Notes: generated by a model from the letters alone, not told the origin. DNA of 64,000 bases from Planctomycetota bacterium (GCA_029978905.1 JAPOIM010000009.1:244-64243); one strand, 5' to 3'. Positions 16,065 through 25,886 are shown, numbered from the stretch's first letter. Made by a program: numbers and translations.

Positions 16065-18601
16065 GGTTCGTCTCTCGCGGGTAAGGTCGCACCGGTCAGC
16101 GTCAGCCGCGCGTAGTCGATCTGCCAGCCGGTGTCTTCAAAGTCAGGAAGTTTGTCCTCGGACCATTCTTCTTCTGCGGAGTTGGCGGCGGCACGCTGCA
16201 TGTCACTGACCAGGATGGCCAGCCGCACGCCTCCGGCGCTATCTAGCATGAGATGCTCCGAGGTGAGCGGAATCGTCAACACGCCGCTGGGATTGGCGCG
16301 GGCAAAGATCTGCTGTGGCTCGGCGTTGCCAGCCGTCCACACTTCCAGTTGCCTGGACGGGATGTTGCACCGCAGCGACAGCGTGCCTCCATCGAGGGCA
16401 CACGGACGCACCTGAACGGGAAGTTCAAACCGTAGCACGGTCTCGCCCCCTCTCGTCAGTCCTTTCACCCACTGTCCGGTGCGGGCGCTGTAGGCGGTAG
16501 AGGTACCGCTCCGTCCCGCCTCGATCGTCGGCTTGAGGAATGTGGCCGGGACGGTAAAGCGGGTGTTGGCGGGAGTGTGCTCGAGCGTGAGCGGGACGAC
16601 GCTGAGAGATGCCCCGATGGTTTCGAAGCCTTCAGGAAAGCTGGAAGCAAAACCGAGTTGCTCTGACCAGGACAGGATGGAGGGCTCGCGGGGAAATACC
16701 CAGCCATCCTCGGGGGCAAGCAACTGCTGGAGCACGCCATGCCGCCGCGCCTGCTCGTCGGAGAGCAGGCCCCCCGCCACATACTCGCCAGGAGCCAAGA
16801 GTTCATCGGCTGCGGCGGTGAATGTCCCTTCAACGCCGGTGGTCACTGGCAGTGCCGGCATCGCCGCCTGCACAATCACCGCATCGGTTGGTGCGGCCGA
16901 TCCGCCCACGGCTGCGGGAAATGCCCCTTCAAGGCCGTTGGGGCCGAAACGAGCCGTTACGCGTAGTGGGACGGGTGACACGGTTGCAGCGCTGAGCCTC
17001 GCGGTGCCCACACTTCCTGCCGCGGTCGTTGCATTTGCGGGAATCACCGTGTCGTTATCGAGCCACACGAGCCGACGCACCTCACCGTCGGACGGAGGGG
17101 TCGGGAGTGCCCACTCACGCTGGCTGGTTTCCCAGTCGACGTCGCGCGACTGCGAGTCGTAGATCGCGGCCAACCCTTCTGTACGAATCTCGTTGGTACC
17201 TGGCAGCACCCGATTGATCTCAAGGGCAGCAATCGTGGGTGGCACACTCGTCGAGTTGGCAAGCCCCGTGCCAATGAACACACCTGCTGTCGCGAGGACG
17301 ATCACGGGAACAATCCAGGCGAGGTGCTCGAGTTGATTGCGGCGAGAAAGCAATAGGCCGGCGCCTGCCATGCAGCCGCAGCACGCGGCCAGGATCGCCA
17401 CGGCGAAGCCACGGCTGGGGATCGAATAGCCGATCTGTTGGGTGACAGCCGTCTCCATCAGGCTCGGCTGAAGACGCCCTTCGGGCACGTTAAAGAAGCG
17501 GGTCGTCAGTTCCTGCAAGGCTTCGGTGGGCGCCTCGTCGAACTCGCCCATCCAGCCGCGGGGGCCAAGCGTGGTCAGCAGGACTTCGCCTTCCCCAAAC
17601 GGGAACCAGATCGCTGCAGGCCAGCCGTTGATGGTGGCCGTGACATCATCTTGATTGGTGGCGACCCGCACAAAGTCGACCGGGACCTCAAAATCACACT
17701 GATCGCTGAGCAGCTCGCCCGTTCGGCGGTTTGGCGATTCGATCGTGTACTGATCGAGTTCCACTCGGTCCACGACCGTGAGGTCGAGCTCATTGCCAAG
17801 AATCGCAGAGAGCATCTCGGGAGGTGTGCGGTCTGCCATGATCCAGAGTCGGCCGCCGTCGCGAATCCAGCCGCGGACTGCGGCGAGCCCCGCGGCGTCG
17901 TGACCGAGTCGATCTCCGCAGAGCACCATCGTGTGGTACTGCTCAAAGGCCTCGGGCCATGGGGGGAGGAAGTCTTCCTGGTAGGAGGTGACGTTCGTGG
18001 AGAGTTTTGCGGTTTGACGGGCCACGAACAACATGTCGATGGCGTCGGTGTCGGGAGCGACCATGCGGTGCCGGCTGTCGATGTAATGGCGACGGTAGAT
18101 CGCCATCGTTTTCACCGGATCGTGGTCGACAGAGAGCAAGATGCTTTCGGTGAGCGGATCGCCTTCGGTGCGGCGGAAGACCTCTCGATCGTCGGGGCCC
18201 ACATCGATCGAGGCCATCTGCAGTTCCACACTGCCTTCGCCGCGGGGGATCCCGGCGGGCATGCGGAAGGGAAGAAACGAAAAACGCTGCCCCCCCTCCG
18301 GCACCCAGATCCGGCGAACGTATTGCTGATCGGGCGTGGCCGGGAAGAAGACGGTCACCATCCCCTCGCCGCCGGCCCCGTCGCCAGGGGTTTTCCGCGA
18401 GTCCACGGCCTGGACGCTTAAGACGGACCAGGCGTCGCCCCGGTGTTGCCGCACAATCGACGCCGCAGCACGCACGCTGACCCCACCGGTCGCGGCACCG
18501 TCACCGCTCTCGTCTTGAGCGCGGCAGAGTATCTGCTGGTGGAAACCCAGCAGCAGAGCACAGAGAAACAGTAGTCGCCGTGCGACGCGGAACGAAGCCA
18601 T
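16061..18601 (-). CDS. Large exported/membrane auxiliary protein of the ABC module
   Basis: 846 aa from ATG 18601, chosen because MASFRVARRLLFLCALLLGFHQ is a good signal peptide and a G-run (AGGGGGGG) precedes it; the track's start at 18916 would cross the divergent gene. The first half is soluble and contains a glutamine-amidotransferase-like or DUF4350-like segment (YHTMVLCGDRLGHDAAG, VRGWIRDGGRLWIMADRTPP). Two transmembrane helices follow at about residue 430-480 (FAVAILAACCGCMAGAGLL; HLAWIVPVIVLATAGVFIG), then a long beta-rich soluble C-terminus. ABC-2 systems such as gliding GldA/GldF carry an auxiliary GldG with a related fold, so an analogous accessory role is plausible. That is inference. 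Confidence 0.7.
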   Translation of the reverse strand: MASFRVARRLLFLCALLLGFHQQILCRAQDESGDGAATGGVSVRAAASIVRQHRGDAWSVLSVQAVDSRKTPGDGAGGEGMVTVFFPATPDQQYVRRIWVPEGGQRFSFLPFRMPAGIPRGEGSVELQMASIDVGPDDREVFRRTEGDPLTESILLSVDHDPVKTMAIYRRHYIDSRHRMVAPDTDAIDMLFVARQTAKLSTNVTSYQEDFLPPWPEAFEQYHTMVLCGDRLGHDAAGLAAVRGWIRDGGRLWIMADRTPPEMLSAILGNELDLTVVDRVELDQYTIESPNRRTGELLSDQCDFEVPVDFVRVATNQDDVTATINGWPAAIWFPFGEGEVLLTTLGPRGWMGEFDEAPTEALQELTTRFFNVPEGRLQPSLMETAVTQQIGYSIPSRGFAVAILAACCGCMAGAGLLLSRRNQLEHLAWIVPVIVLATAGVFIGTGLANSTSVPPTIAALEINRVLPGTNEIRTEGLAAIYDSQSRDVDWETSQREWALPTPPSDGEVRRLVWLDNDTVIPANATTAAGSVGTARLSAATVSPVPLRVTARFGPNGLEGAFPAAVGGSAAPTDAVIVQAAMPALPVTTGVEGTFTAAADELLAPGEYVAGGLLSDEQARRHGVLQQLLAPEDGWVFPREPSILSWSEQLGFASSFPEGFETIGASLSVVPLTLEHTPANTRFTVPATFLKPTIEAGRSGTSTAYSARTGQWVKGLTRGGETVLRFELPVQVRPCALDGGTLSLRCNIPSRQLEVWTAGNAEPQQIFARANPSGVLTIPLTSEHLMLDSAGGVRLAILVSDMQRAAANSAEEEWSEDKLPDFEDTGWQIDYARLTLTGATLPARDEP

Positions 18602-18784
18602 GGGCAAAAGCCCCCCCTGAAGGTGACGATGCCGCAGCATCGGCGAGAGGCACGATACCGGGCCAGTGCGTCGTCCGCAACGTTCGGCCCTCGCGTCCCG
18701 CGTGTGCCTGGGCGGCTTTGGAGATGAAAATCCGGGGTGGGGCGTCTTTGACGAGAAGAGGGTAGACTTTAGCGGGTGGGGAAA

Positions 18785-18794
18785 CTGTCGACAG
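18785..18794. promoter_or_regulatory. Palindrome CTGTCGACAG, candidate operator
   Basis: A perfect 10-base palindrome in the 264-base divergent gap between the ABC auxiliary gene (-) and the 1721-residue protein gene (+). It ends 71 bases before the ATG at 18866. Its core TGTCGACA recurs at 34025-34040, the other divergent PSD1 promoter region. Nothing else in 18602-18865 stands out except a small hairpin at 18627-18642. Confidence 0.4.
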
Positions 18795-18865
18795 GCCGAC
18801 GACTCAGGTTGGGTTGGCGACCTTTCCACGCAAGACACGAGATATGTTGCAACGAGAGGTGCCGC

Positions 18866-21800
18866 ATGCGGTGGGCGAGGAAGTGTGCGACCGGGGGCCG
18901 TAAGGCTGCCCGGCAAGTGGCGTGCAGGGCCTTTTCTGTGGCTTCACGTGGGATTGCTGCGTCGGTGGCGGTTCTGGGTGCTGTTCTCTGTGTGCCCTCG
19001 GCTGCCGATGAGTCGCCACAGCCGGTGAGTTTTCATCGCGACATCCAGCCGATCATCGCCCGCAACTGCGTCGGCTGCCATCAAGAAGCGAAGCCTCAAG
19101 GCGAATACGTGATGACTCGCTTCGACCGTCTGCTGGCGGGCGGGGAATCGGGCGAGCCGGCGGTGGTGCCAGGCGACCCCGACGCGAGCGAGCTCGTGGC
19201 GCAGATTGTGCCGGTCGACGGGGTGGCGGCGATGCCCAAGAAAGGCCCGCCGCTTCCCGAAGGGGACATTACCCTGATCCGTCGCTGGATCGCGGAAGGC
19301 GCACACGACGATTCCCCCGCGGCTGCGATCGCCTTCTCACGCGAGAATCCTCCGGTCTACACCCGCGCGCCCGCGATCACGTCGGTCGATGCCACCTCGG
19401 TCGGCAACCTGATCGCGGTTGCTGGGTTCCACGAGGTGATTCTTCTGCATGCCGACACGGGCGCGACCGCAGGGCGACTCGTGGGCATGAGTGAGCGGAT
19501 CGAGTCGGTGCGGTTTAGCCCAGACGGGTCGCGTCTTGCGGCCGTGGGAGGCGAGCCGGGCCGCTCCGGCGAAGTGCAGATCTGGAATGTCGCCAATCAG
19601 GAACTCGAACTGTCGGAAAGTTTCACGTTCGACACGCTGCGCGGGGTGAGTTGGTCGCCAGACGGGGCCCTCGTGGCCTTTGGTGGCGTCGACAACGTGG
19701 TGCGGGCGATTGATGCGGCCACCGGTGAACTCCGGGTGTTTCAAGGGGCGCATGAAGATTGGGTGCTCGGCACGGCCTTCATCTCCAACGGCACGCACAT
19801 CGTCTCGGTGGCCCGCGACATGACATGCAAACTGACCGAAACTGCTACGGAGCGGTTCATCGACAACATCACGTCGATTACGCCGGGGGCCTTGCGGGGA
19901 GGACTTTCTGCCGTCGTGCCGCTCCCGGGCCGCGATGAGATCCTCGTGGGTGGGGCCGATGGCACTGCCAAGGTGTACCGCGTGTTTCGCGCAAGCCCTC
20001 GCAAAATTGGGGACGATGCCAACCTGCTGCGAACACTGCCGGTCATGCCGGGGCGGATTTTTTCCGTCGACATCAGCGACGACACGCGGGTGCTCGCGGC
20101 TGTCTCCACGATCGATGGTGCCAGCGAACTCTGCCTCTGGAAGGCTCGCGAACACACCGCGGTGTCCGACGAGATCATGGCGATTCTCTCGAAAGAGGGT
20201 GGGCAGCGTTCCGCGGAAGAGAACGAAAAACTCGCGGCGTTTATGAAGCCCACCGACGAAGAGTTGGCCCGCGTGCCGCTTCCCGTGGCAGCCTACGCAG
20301 CCTGTTTCCTGCCAAGCGGTGAGTTCGCGGTGGGTGCGGCCGACGGGTTGATTCGGGTCTTCGATCAGGCGGGGGCGGAAGTGCGGTCGTTCCCAGCAGT
20401 GGTGGTGGAAGACGCTGCTCTTGCTGGAGCCGGCCGCGTGTACGAGCCGGCGGCCTGGCAGGTGCGAGCCGCGGAGCTCGAGCCGGCAGAGGAGGGGGCG
20501 GTGACGCTCGCCTTGGATCAGATCGAAGGCATCGAGTTGTCGCCTGCCCAGAGCGTGGTGCTCGACGGTCCGTATGCCTACACGCAGCTGCTCGTACATG
20601 CGACCATGCGCGACGGCACGCGCGCGGATGCCACCCGGCAGGCAGCGTATGCCTCAACCGATGTGGTGGCAGTGAGTTCGTCGGGCTTGCTGCGGCCGCT
20701 GGCGGATGGTGCGGCTACGGTGACGGTGACGGTCGGTTCGCATCAAGCGACGCTGCCTGTGGAAGTGGTGGGCGTGGGCGGTGACGTGGCCATCGATGTC
20801 GACTTCATCCGCGACGTGAATCCGATTCTCGCCAAGGCAGGGTGCAATCAAGGCACGTGCCACGGGGCCCAGAAGGGGAAGAACGGTTTCAAACTGTCGC
20901 TTCGCGGTTACGACCCGCTGTTTGACATCCGCGCGCTGACAGACGACTTGGCAGCCCGTCGCGTGAACGTCTCTTCGCCCGACGACAGCCTGATGCTCTC
21001 GAAGGCCCTTGGACGCGTGCCGCATGAAGGGGGTGTGCGGCTTGAGGCCGGTTCGCCACACCACGGCATTCTGCACCGCTGGATCGCCGAGGGGGCGAAA
21101 CTCAACATGGAAACCCCGCGGGTGACCGGAATTGAGGTCGAGCCTGAGAACCCAGTCGTGGAGCAGATCGGCAGCACGCAGCAGATTCGCGTGGTGGCCA
21201 CGTACGCCGATGGCACCTCGCGAGATGTCACTCGGGAGGCCTTCATGGAGAGTGGCAATACGGAGGTCGCCACCAGTTCGCCGACTGGCGTGCTCACTGC
21301 GGTCCGTCGCGGTGAGGCTCCGGTGCTCGTGCGCTACGAAGGGCGGTACGCCGCCACGACGCTCACCGTGATGGGACCACGTGATGGGTTTGAGTGGGCG
21401 AATGTGGGTTCGTATGGTCGGATCGACGACCTCGTCGCCGACAAGTGGCAGCGGATGAAGATCCGCCCGTCTGGGCTCTGCGACGATGCCACCTTCCTGC
21501 GGCGGGTGACGCTCGACCTCACCGGGCTCCCGCCGACGCCAGACCAGGTCCGTGACTTCCTTGCGGATAGCCGGCCGGCGCGGGAGAAGCGTGACGAAGT
21601 GGTCGACCGCTTGCTGGCGAGTCCGGAATACGTGGAGTACTGGACCAACAAGTGGGCCGATCTGCTGCAGGTGAACGGGAAGTTTCTGGGCGGGGAGGGT
21701 GCCGCGGCGTTTCGTGATTGGATTCGCCAGGCAGTGGCTGAAAACCGACCCTACGACCAGTTCGCGCGGGAAGTGCTCACGAGCAGCGGCTCCAACAAGG

Positions 21801-24031
21801 CGAACCCCGCGGCCTCGTATTACAAGGTGCTTCGCGATCCTCAGTTGATGATGGAAAACACGACGCACCTCTTCCTGGGTGTGCGTTTCAACTGCAATCA
21901 GTGCCACGACCATCCCTTTGAGCGTTGGACGCAGGACCAGTACTTCCAGACCGCCGCGTTCTTCGCCAAAACAAAGTTGAAGAAGGCGGAGGAGGCGGGC
22001 GACAAGACGATTGGTGGTACGGCGGTCGAAGGGGCCAAGCCACTCTACGAAGAGGTGTTTGATGCCAAAGAGGGAAGCATCGAGCATCCGCGGACTGGGA
22101 AGCCGGTGGAGCCAGACTTCCCGTATGCGTGTGATTTTGAAGTGGCCGAAGGAGCCAGCGAGCGCGAGCGGCTGGCAGCGTGGATCACCTCACCTGACAA
22201 CCGCTACTTCGCCAAGAGCTATGTGAATCGTCTCTGGGGATACCTACTGGGCGTGGGGCTGATCGAACCGATTGACGACATCCGCGCTGGCAATCCTCCC
22301 ACCAACCCGGAGTTACTTGAACACCTCACCCACGACTTCATCGAAAGTGGCTTCAACGTGCGGCAGGTGATGCGGGCGATCTGCACGAGCCGGACGTATC
22401 AGCTGTCGGTGGAGGCCAATGACTGGAACGCTGACGACGCGATCAACTACAGCCATGCCAAGCCTCGCCGGCTGCCGGCGGAGGTGCTGTACGACTCGAT
22501 TCATCGAGTCACCGGGGCGACGTCACACATTCCCGGTGTGCCGGAGGGCACGCGGGCAGCCGCACTTCCCGATGTGGGCGTTGCCACGCCAGATGGGTTT
22601 CTCGCAAATCTCGGTCGGCCGGTGCGTGAGTCGGCCTGCGAATGTGAACGCTCGAGCGATCTGCAACTGGGGCCGATCATGGCCTTGGTGAGCGGGCCGA
22701 CGGTGGGCACCGCAATCGCGAGTGAGGGGAACGAACTCCACGAACTCGTGCAGCAGGTTCCGGGGAACGCGTCCCTTGTGGAAGAGCTCTTCGTGCGAAT
22801 CCTCAATCGTCTGCCGACGGCCGCAGAGATCGACGCGTTTCAGTTCTCGCTCGATGCGATCGACGATGACCATGCCGGCTTGGTGGAGGCTCTGGCAGCC
22901 GCGGAGGCCGAGTGGTTGGTACGGCAGCCGCAGCTCGAGGCCGAGCAGCAGGCGGCCATTGCGGCTTCGGAGCAGGCGCTCGCCGAGTTGACCGAGTCGC
23001 TGCGGCCAGCACGCGAGCAGGCCGAGAAAGCGCGGGCCGACAAGATCGCCGCTGCCGAGGCGGCAGTGATTGAGGCGAAGTCCAAACTTGGTGAGAAAGT
23101 GCCCGATTGGGAGCAGGCGTTCGCCACCGCACCGGAGTGGTTTCCTCTGCGGCCCAAGGCGGTTTCAGCCAGCGGAGGCAACACGCTCGCTGTGCGCGAG
23201 GACCGGTCGGTGTGGGCGAGCGGCAGCAAGGAGAAGGGGATCTACGAGGTCGTGATCGAGACCCGACTTCCGCAGATTACGGGCTTCCGATTGGAAGCGC
23301 TCTCGTCGCCAGACCTGCCAGGCAATGGCCCGGGCTTGCCTCCCAATGGCAACTTCGTGATCACCGAGTTTGAGGTGACGGCCGCGCCGCTTACCGAAGG
23401 GGAGCCGGCAGCGGTGAAGATCGCCTCCGGCAAGGCGAGCTTCACGCAGGAAAGTTTTGCGATCGAACAGGCGTTCGACGGTGACGTTGGCAATCAACAG
23501 GGGTGGGCGGTGCATCCCGCGACGGGCGTTCAGCAGTGGGCTACCTTCACGCTTGCTGAGCCGCTCGCCAACCCTGACGGCCTGCGGCTGACGTTCAAGA
23601 TCCATCAGCAGCACAACGCCGAAGGGCATCGGCTAGGCGCCTTCCGGCTCTCTGCCACGTCAGTGGCGGGACCGCTACCGCTTGGTGTGCCGGAGGCATT
23701 TGCCAGCGTGTTGTCGGTGCCTTCCGAGGCCCGTTCGCCAGACGCGGTCGCACCGCTCCTCGCGTTTCTTGGAAAGACCGACGCCGGCGTTCGGGAACTG
23801 GAAAAGCAGGTTGCTGCAGCGCAGGCTCCGGTGCCGGTCGATCCCGGGATCACGACCATCGAGCGGCAGCTCACGGAACTCCGCAAGCCGATCCAGACCG
23901 ATGCGGCACTGCTGAGGCTCCGGGAAGATGTGAAGCAGAGCGAAGCCCAGCTCGGGAATCTGCGGCTCACGGCCGCCGAAGACCTGACGTGGGCATTGAT
24001 CAACAGCCCGGCGTTCCTGTTCAATCATTAG
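18866..24031 (+). CDS. 1721-residue PSCyt1 + WD40 + Big2 + DUF1549/DUF1553 protein
   Basis: Start at ATG 18866 (GAGAGG six bases upstream; the track's 18776 adds 30 unlikely residues). Signal peptide to about residue 47. Then: PSCyt1 with NCVGCH (C68-H72); WD40 blades, about 170-510 (RFSPDGSRLAAVGG, GVSWSPDGALVAFGG); a Big2-like domain, about 555-640; a second cytochrome-like site CNQGTCH at 660-666; another Big2-like domain (RVTGIEVEPENPVVEQ); DUF1549 (FLRRVTLDLTGLPPTPDQ) with CNQCHDH at 1010; DUF1553, with ESACECERSSD. Unusually, about 360 residues (coiled coil plus a beta-rich, discoidin-like segment) lie between LFVRILNRLPTAAEI and the terminal DLTWALINSPAFLFNH, which are close together in ordinary members. 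Probably periplasmic and possibly heme-binding. It pairs with DUF1501 downstream. Confidence 0.9.
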   Translation: MRWARKCATGGRKAARQVACRAFSVASRGIAASVAVLGAVLCVPSAADESPQPVSFHRDIQPIIARNCVGCHQEAKPQGEYVMTRFDRLLAGGESGEPAVVPGDPDASELVAQIVPVDGVAAMPKKGPPLPEGDITLIRRWIAEGAHDDSPAAAIAFSRENPPVYTRAPAITSVDATSVGNLIAVAGFHEVILLHADTGATAGRLVGMSERIESVRFSPDGSRLAAVGGEPGRSGEVQIWNVANQELELSESFTFDTLRGVSWSPDGALVAFGGVDNVVRAIDAATGELRVFQGAHEDWVLGTAFISNGTHIVSVARDMTCKLTETATERFIDNITSITPGALRGGLSAVVPLPGRDEILVGGADGTAKVYRVFRASPRKIGDDANLLRTLPVMPGRIFSVDISDDTRVLAAVSTIDGASELCLWKAREHTAVSDEIMAILSKEGGQRSAEENEKLAAFMKPTDEELARVPLPVAAYAACFLPSGEFAVGAADGLIRVFDQAGAEVRSFPAVVVEDAALAGAGRVYEPAAWQVRAAELEPAEEGAVTLALDQIEGIELSPAQSVVLDGPYAYTQLLVHATMRDGTRADATRQAAYASTDVVAVSSSGLLRPLADGAATVTVTVGSHQATLPVEVVGVGGDVAIDVDFIRDVNPILAKAGCNQGTCHGAQKGKNGFKLSLRGYDPLFDIRALTDDLAARRVNVSSPDDSLMLSKALGRVPHEGGVRLEAGSPHHGILHRWIAEGAKLNMETPRVTGIEVEPENPVVEQIGSTQQIRVVATYADGTSRDVTREAFMESGNTEVATSSPTGVLTAVRRGEAPVLVRYEGRYAATTLTVMGPRDGFEWANVGSYGRIDDLVADKWQRMKIRPSGLCDDATFLRRVTLDLTGLPPTPDQVRDFLADSRPAREKRDEVVDRLLASPEYVEYWTNKWADLLQVNGKFLGGEGAAAFRDWIRQAVAENRPYDQFAREVLTSSGSNKANPAASYYKVLRDPQLMMENTTHLFLGVRFNCNQCHDHPFERWTQDQYFQTAAFFAKTKLKKAEEAGDKTIGGTAVEGAKPLYEEVFDAKEGSIEHPRTGKPVEPDFPYACDFEVAEGASERERLAAWITSPDNRYFAKSYVNRLWGYLLGVGLIEPIDDIRAGNPPTNPELLEHLTHDFIESGFNVRQVMRAICTSRTYQLSVEANDWNADDAINYSHAKPRRLPAEVLYDSIHRVTGATSHIPGVPEGTRAAALPDVGVATPDGFLANLGRPVRESACECERSSDLQLGPIMALVSGPTVGTAIASEGNELHELVQQVPGNASLVEELFVRILNRLPTAAEIDAFQFSLDAIDDDHAGLVEALAAAEAEWLVRQPQLEAEQQAAIAASEQALAELTESLRPAREQAEKARADKIAAAEAAVIEAKSKLGEKVPDWEQAFATAPEWFPLRPKAVSASGGNTLAVREDRSVWASGSKEKGIYEVVIETRLPQITGFRLEALSSPDLPGNGPGLPPNGNFVITEFEVTAAPLTEGEPAAVKIASGKASFTQESFAIEQAFDGDVGNQQGWAVHPATGVQQWATFTLAEPLANPDGLRLTFKIHQQHNAEGHRLGAFRLSATSVAGPLPLGVPEAFASVLSVPSEARSPDAVAPLLAFLGKTDAGVRELEKQVAAAQAPVPVDPGITTIERQLTELRKPIQTDAALLRLREDVKQSEAQLGNLRLTAAEDLTWALINSPAFLFNH

Positions 24032-24084
24032 TGTGCTGGAGTGAGGCACGCGGGGTGTCAGTGGGTGTGGGGATTGGGTGGCGT

Positions 24085-24108
24085 CCACCAGCGATAGGTT
24101 GCTGGTGG
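24085..24108 (+). other. Intergenic hairpin inside the giant-protein/DUF1501 pair
   Basis: A perfect 8-base stem CCACCAGC / GCTGGTGG with an 8-base loop, in the 106-base gap between the 1721-residue gene and its DUF1501 partner. No T-tract follows, so it is more likely an RNA-processing or partial-attenuation hairpin than a full terminator. It ends 29 bases before the DUF1501 ATG. Confidence 0.45.
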
Positions 24109-24137
24109 GGCATGAAACTCGAGAGGGAGATTGTTCA

Positions 24138-25607
24138 ATGCTGAGTTTTCAGGGCTTTCCGGCTCGTGACCTCTGTGACCCACACCTCCGCCCCACCCGG
24201 CGGGCATTTCTCCGCGTGGGGGCTGCGGGCAGCCTTGGCATCTCCCTGCCAAACGTCCTCGGCCTGCAGGCGCAAGCGTCTGCCTCAACGCTCGCGGGCG
24301 GCCCTGGCTGGGGTAAGGCCAAGAGCATCATCATGGTCTACCTGCAGGGTGGGCCGAGCCATCTCGATCTCTGGGATCCAAAGGAGAATGTGCCCGACAA
24401 CGTGAAGAGTGTTTTCTCGCCAATCTCCACGAAACTGCCGGGCATCAAGTTCACTGAGAACCTGCCGAAGCTCGCGCAGGTGAACGATCGTTTCACGATG
24501 ATCCGGTCGCTGTCGTACTCCCCCAACGGGCTCTTTAATCACACGGCCGCCATCTACCAGATGATGACGGGCTACACGACCGACAAGGTCAGCCCGTCGG
24601 GGCAACTCGAGCCACCGAGTCCGAAAGACTTTCCAAACTTTGGCAGCAATCTCGTGCGGCTGAAGCCGGTGGACGAGCCGATGCTGCCGTTCGTGATGCT
24701 GCCGCGGCCGCTGCAGGAGTCGAACGTGGTTGGGAAGGGTGGGTCTGCCGGATTCCTCGGCAAGGCCTTTGATCCCTACACGCTCTATCCTGACGGCGAC
24801 GACATGGACATGGAGAAGATGAGCCGCATCAAGATCGACGACTTGAAGCTGCGGCCGGAAGTCTTCAGCGTCCGTCTGCGTCGGCGGGCGAAACTACGAG
24901 AGTTGCTTAATGAACAGATGCCCGTGATCAATAAAGCGGTTGAGTCGTATCAACTCGATGGCTACTACGATCAGGCGCTCTCTTTGGTGGTCAGCGGACG
25001 TGCTCGCGATGCCTTCAATCTGGAGGCCGAGTCAGTCGCGACCCGCGAGAAGTATGGTCGTAACACCTTTGGCCAGAGCTGCCTCCTCGCTCGGCGACTC
25101 GTCGAGGCTGGCACGCGTGTGGTGGAGGTGATTTGGCCGAAGGTGGCCAACAGCGACAACCATTCGTGGGATCATCACGTGGGCCTCTCCGACCGCATGA
25201 AGAAGCAGTCCGGGCCCATGCTCGATGCGGGGCTCTCGGCGCTCATCGAAGACCTCGACGACCGTGGTTTGCTGGAAGAGACGATGGTAGTGGCTGTGGG
25301 TGAGTTTGGTCGCAGTCCCCAGCGTGGAGTGAGCACGAGCGGCAACGGCAACAGCGACGATGGTCGCGACCACTGGCCGTATTGCTACACCGGGATCATG
25401 GCCGGGGCCGGCATTCAGCGTGGGTACGTCCACGGTGAGAGCGATCAAACCGCCAGTGCGCCGCTGACCGACCCCGTGCACCCCAGTGAAATCTTGGCGA
25501 CGATTTACCACGGTTTTGGAATCGATCCGGAGACGATCGTCTACAACCACCTCAATCAGCCGCGAGAACTGGTCAAGGCGCAGGCCGTGACCAAACTCTT
25601 CGCGTAA
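24138..25607 (+). CDS. DUF1501 protein, exported (Tat-like leader)
   Basis: 489 aa from ATG 24138; a GAGAGGGAGA tract upstream supports this start over 24078. The N-terminus contains [17 protein letters not shown], a good twin-arginine-type leader, then a hydrophobic run. Family motifs: [19 protein letters not shown] near residue 70, VGEFGRSPQ, and [21 protein letters not shown] near the end. The C-terminus ([12 protein letters not shown]) is like that of the DUF1501 gene at 53672 rather than those at 29614 and 37862, so the paralogues fall in at least two groups. It is probably co-exported with the 1721-residue protein. No substrate is known. Confidence 0.92.
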   Translation: MLSFQGFPARDLCDPHLRPTRRAFLRVGAAGSLGISLPNVLGLQAQASASTLAGGPGWGKAKSIIMVYLQGGPSHLDLWDPKENVPDNVKSVFSPISTKLPGIKFTENLPKLAQVNDRFTMIRSLSYSPNGLFNHTAAIYQMMTGYTTDKVSPSGQLEPPSPKDFPNFGSNLVRLKPVDEPMLPFVMLPRPLQESNVVGKGGSAGFLGKAFDPYTLYPDGDDMDMEKMSRIKIDDLKLRPEVFSVRLRRRAKLRELLNEQMPVINKAVESYQLDGYYDQALSLVVSGRARDAFNLEAESVATREKYGRNTFGQSCLLARRLVEAGTRVVEVIWPKVANSDNHSWDHHVGLSDRMKKQSGPMLDAGLSALIEDLDDRGLLEETMVVAVGEFGRSPQRGVSTSGNGNSDDGRDHWPYCYTGIMAGAGIQRGYVHGESDQTASAPLTDPVHPSEILATIYHGFGIDPETIVYNHLNQPRELVKAQAVTKLFA

Positions 25608-25624
25608 GCGTTGGTCGACGTCGA

Positions 25625-25870
25625 TCACACATAGCCAGCGGGATCGTCGGGAGCTGGTGGCTGGTGCTCCAGTTGCTGGACAATCGTGTGCACATGCTCG
25701 AGGGCCTGCGACACGCTGAGGTGCGAGTGGCCGCGCTGCACGCATTCCGTGCCCCCGCCCACATGATCGACGACGAGTTCCCAGTGCGTCATGCCGTCCG
25801 ACGCGCCGGCCCACGCCGACGCCTTGTAGGTCTTGCCGTGCTTGCCGTGAATCGTGACGGTTCGCGTCAT
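25625..25870 (-). CDS. Hypothetical small protein, 81 aa
   Basis: A short ORF filling the gap between the DUF1501 gene and the sulfatase. It has a good ribosome site (GGAG, 8 bases from the ATG). The sequence is MTRTVTIHGKHGKTYKASAW at the start, a His/Gly-rich middle (HVGGGTECVQRGHSHLSV) and a helical end (QALEHVHTIVQQLEHQ). There is no signal peptide or membrane segment, so it should be cytoplasmic. I do not recognise a family. It is probably real because the start signal is good and no other frame explains the stretch. Its 5' end is only 31 bases from the divergent sulfatase. Confidence 0.55.
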   Translation of the reverse strand: MTRTVTIHGKHGKTYKASAWAGASDGMTHWELVVDHVGGGTECVQRGHSHLSVSQALEHVHTIVQQLEHQPPAPDDPAGYV

Positions 25871-25878
25871 CGTCTCGT

Positions 25879-25886
25879 CTCCGGAG
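25879..25886. promoter_or_regulatory. Palindrome CTCCGGAG shared by two divergent ribosome sites
   Basis: The 31-base gap between the minus-strand small gene and the plus-strand sulfatase contains CTCCGGAGGAGG. Read on the minus strand it gives GGAG 8 bases before the ATG at 25870. Read on the plus strand, GGAGGAGG lies 11 bases before ATG 25902. One palindrome thus serves as Shine-Dalgarno for both genes, and the promoters must overlap the coding regions. Confidence 0.5.

Noticed and set aside
18627-18642. Small hairpin CGATGC-CGCA-GCATCG in the divergent gap upstream of the giant gene
   Set aside because: Six base pairs and no partner or recurrence seen elsewhere, so not listed as a site.
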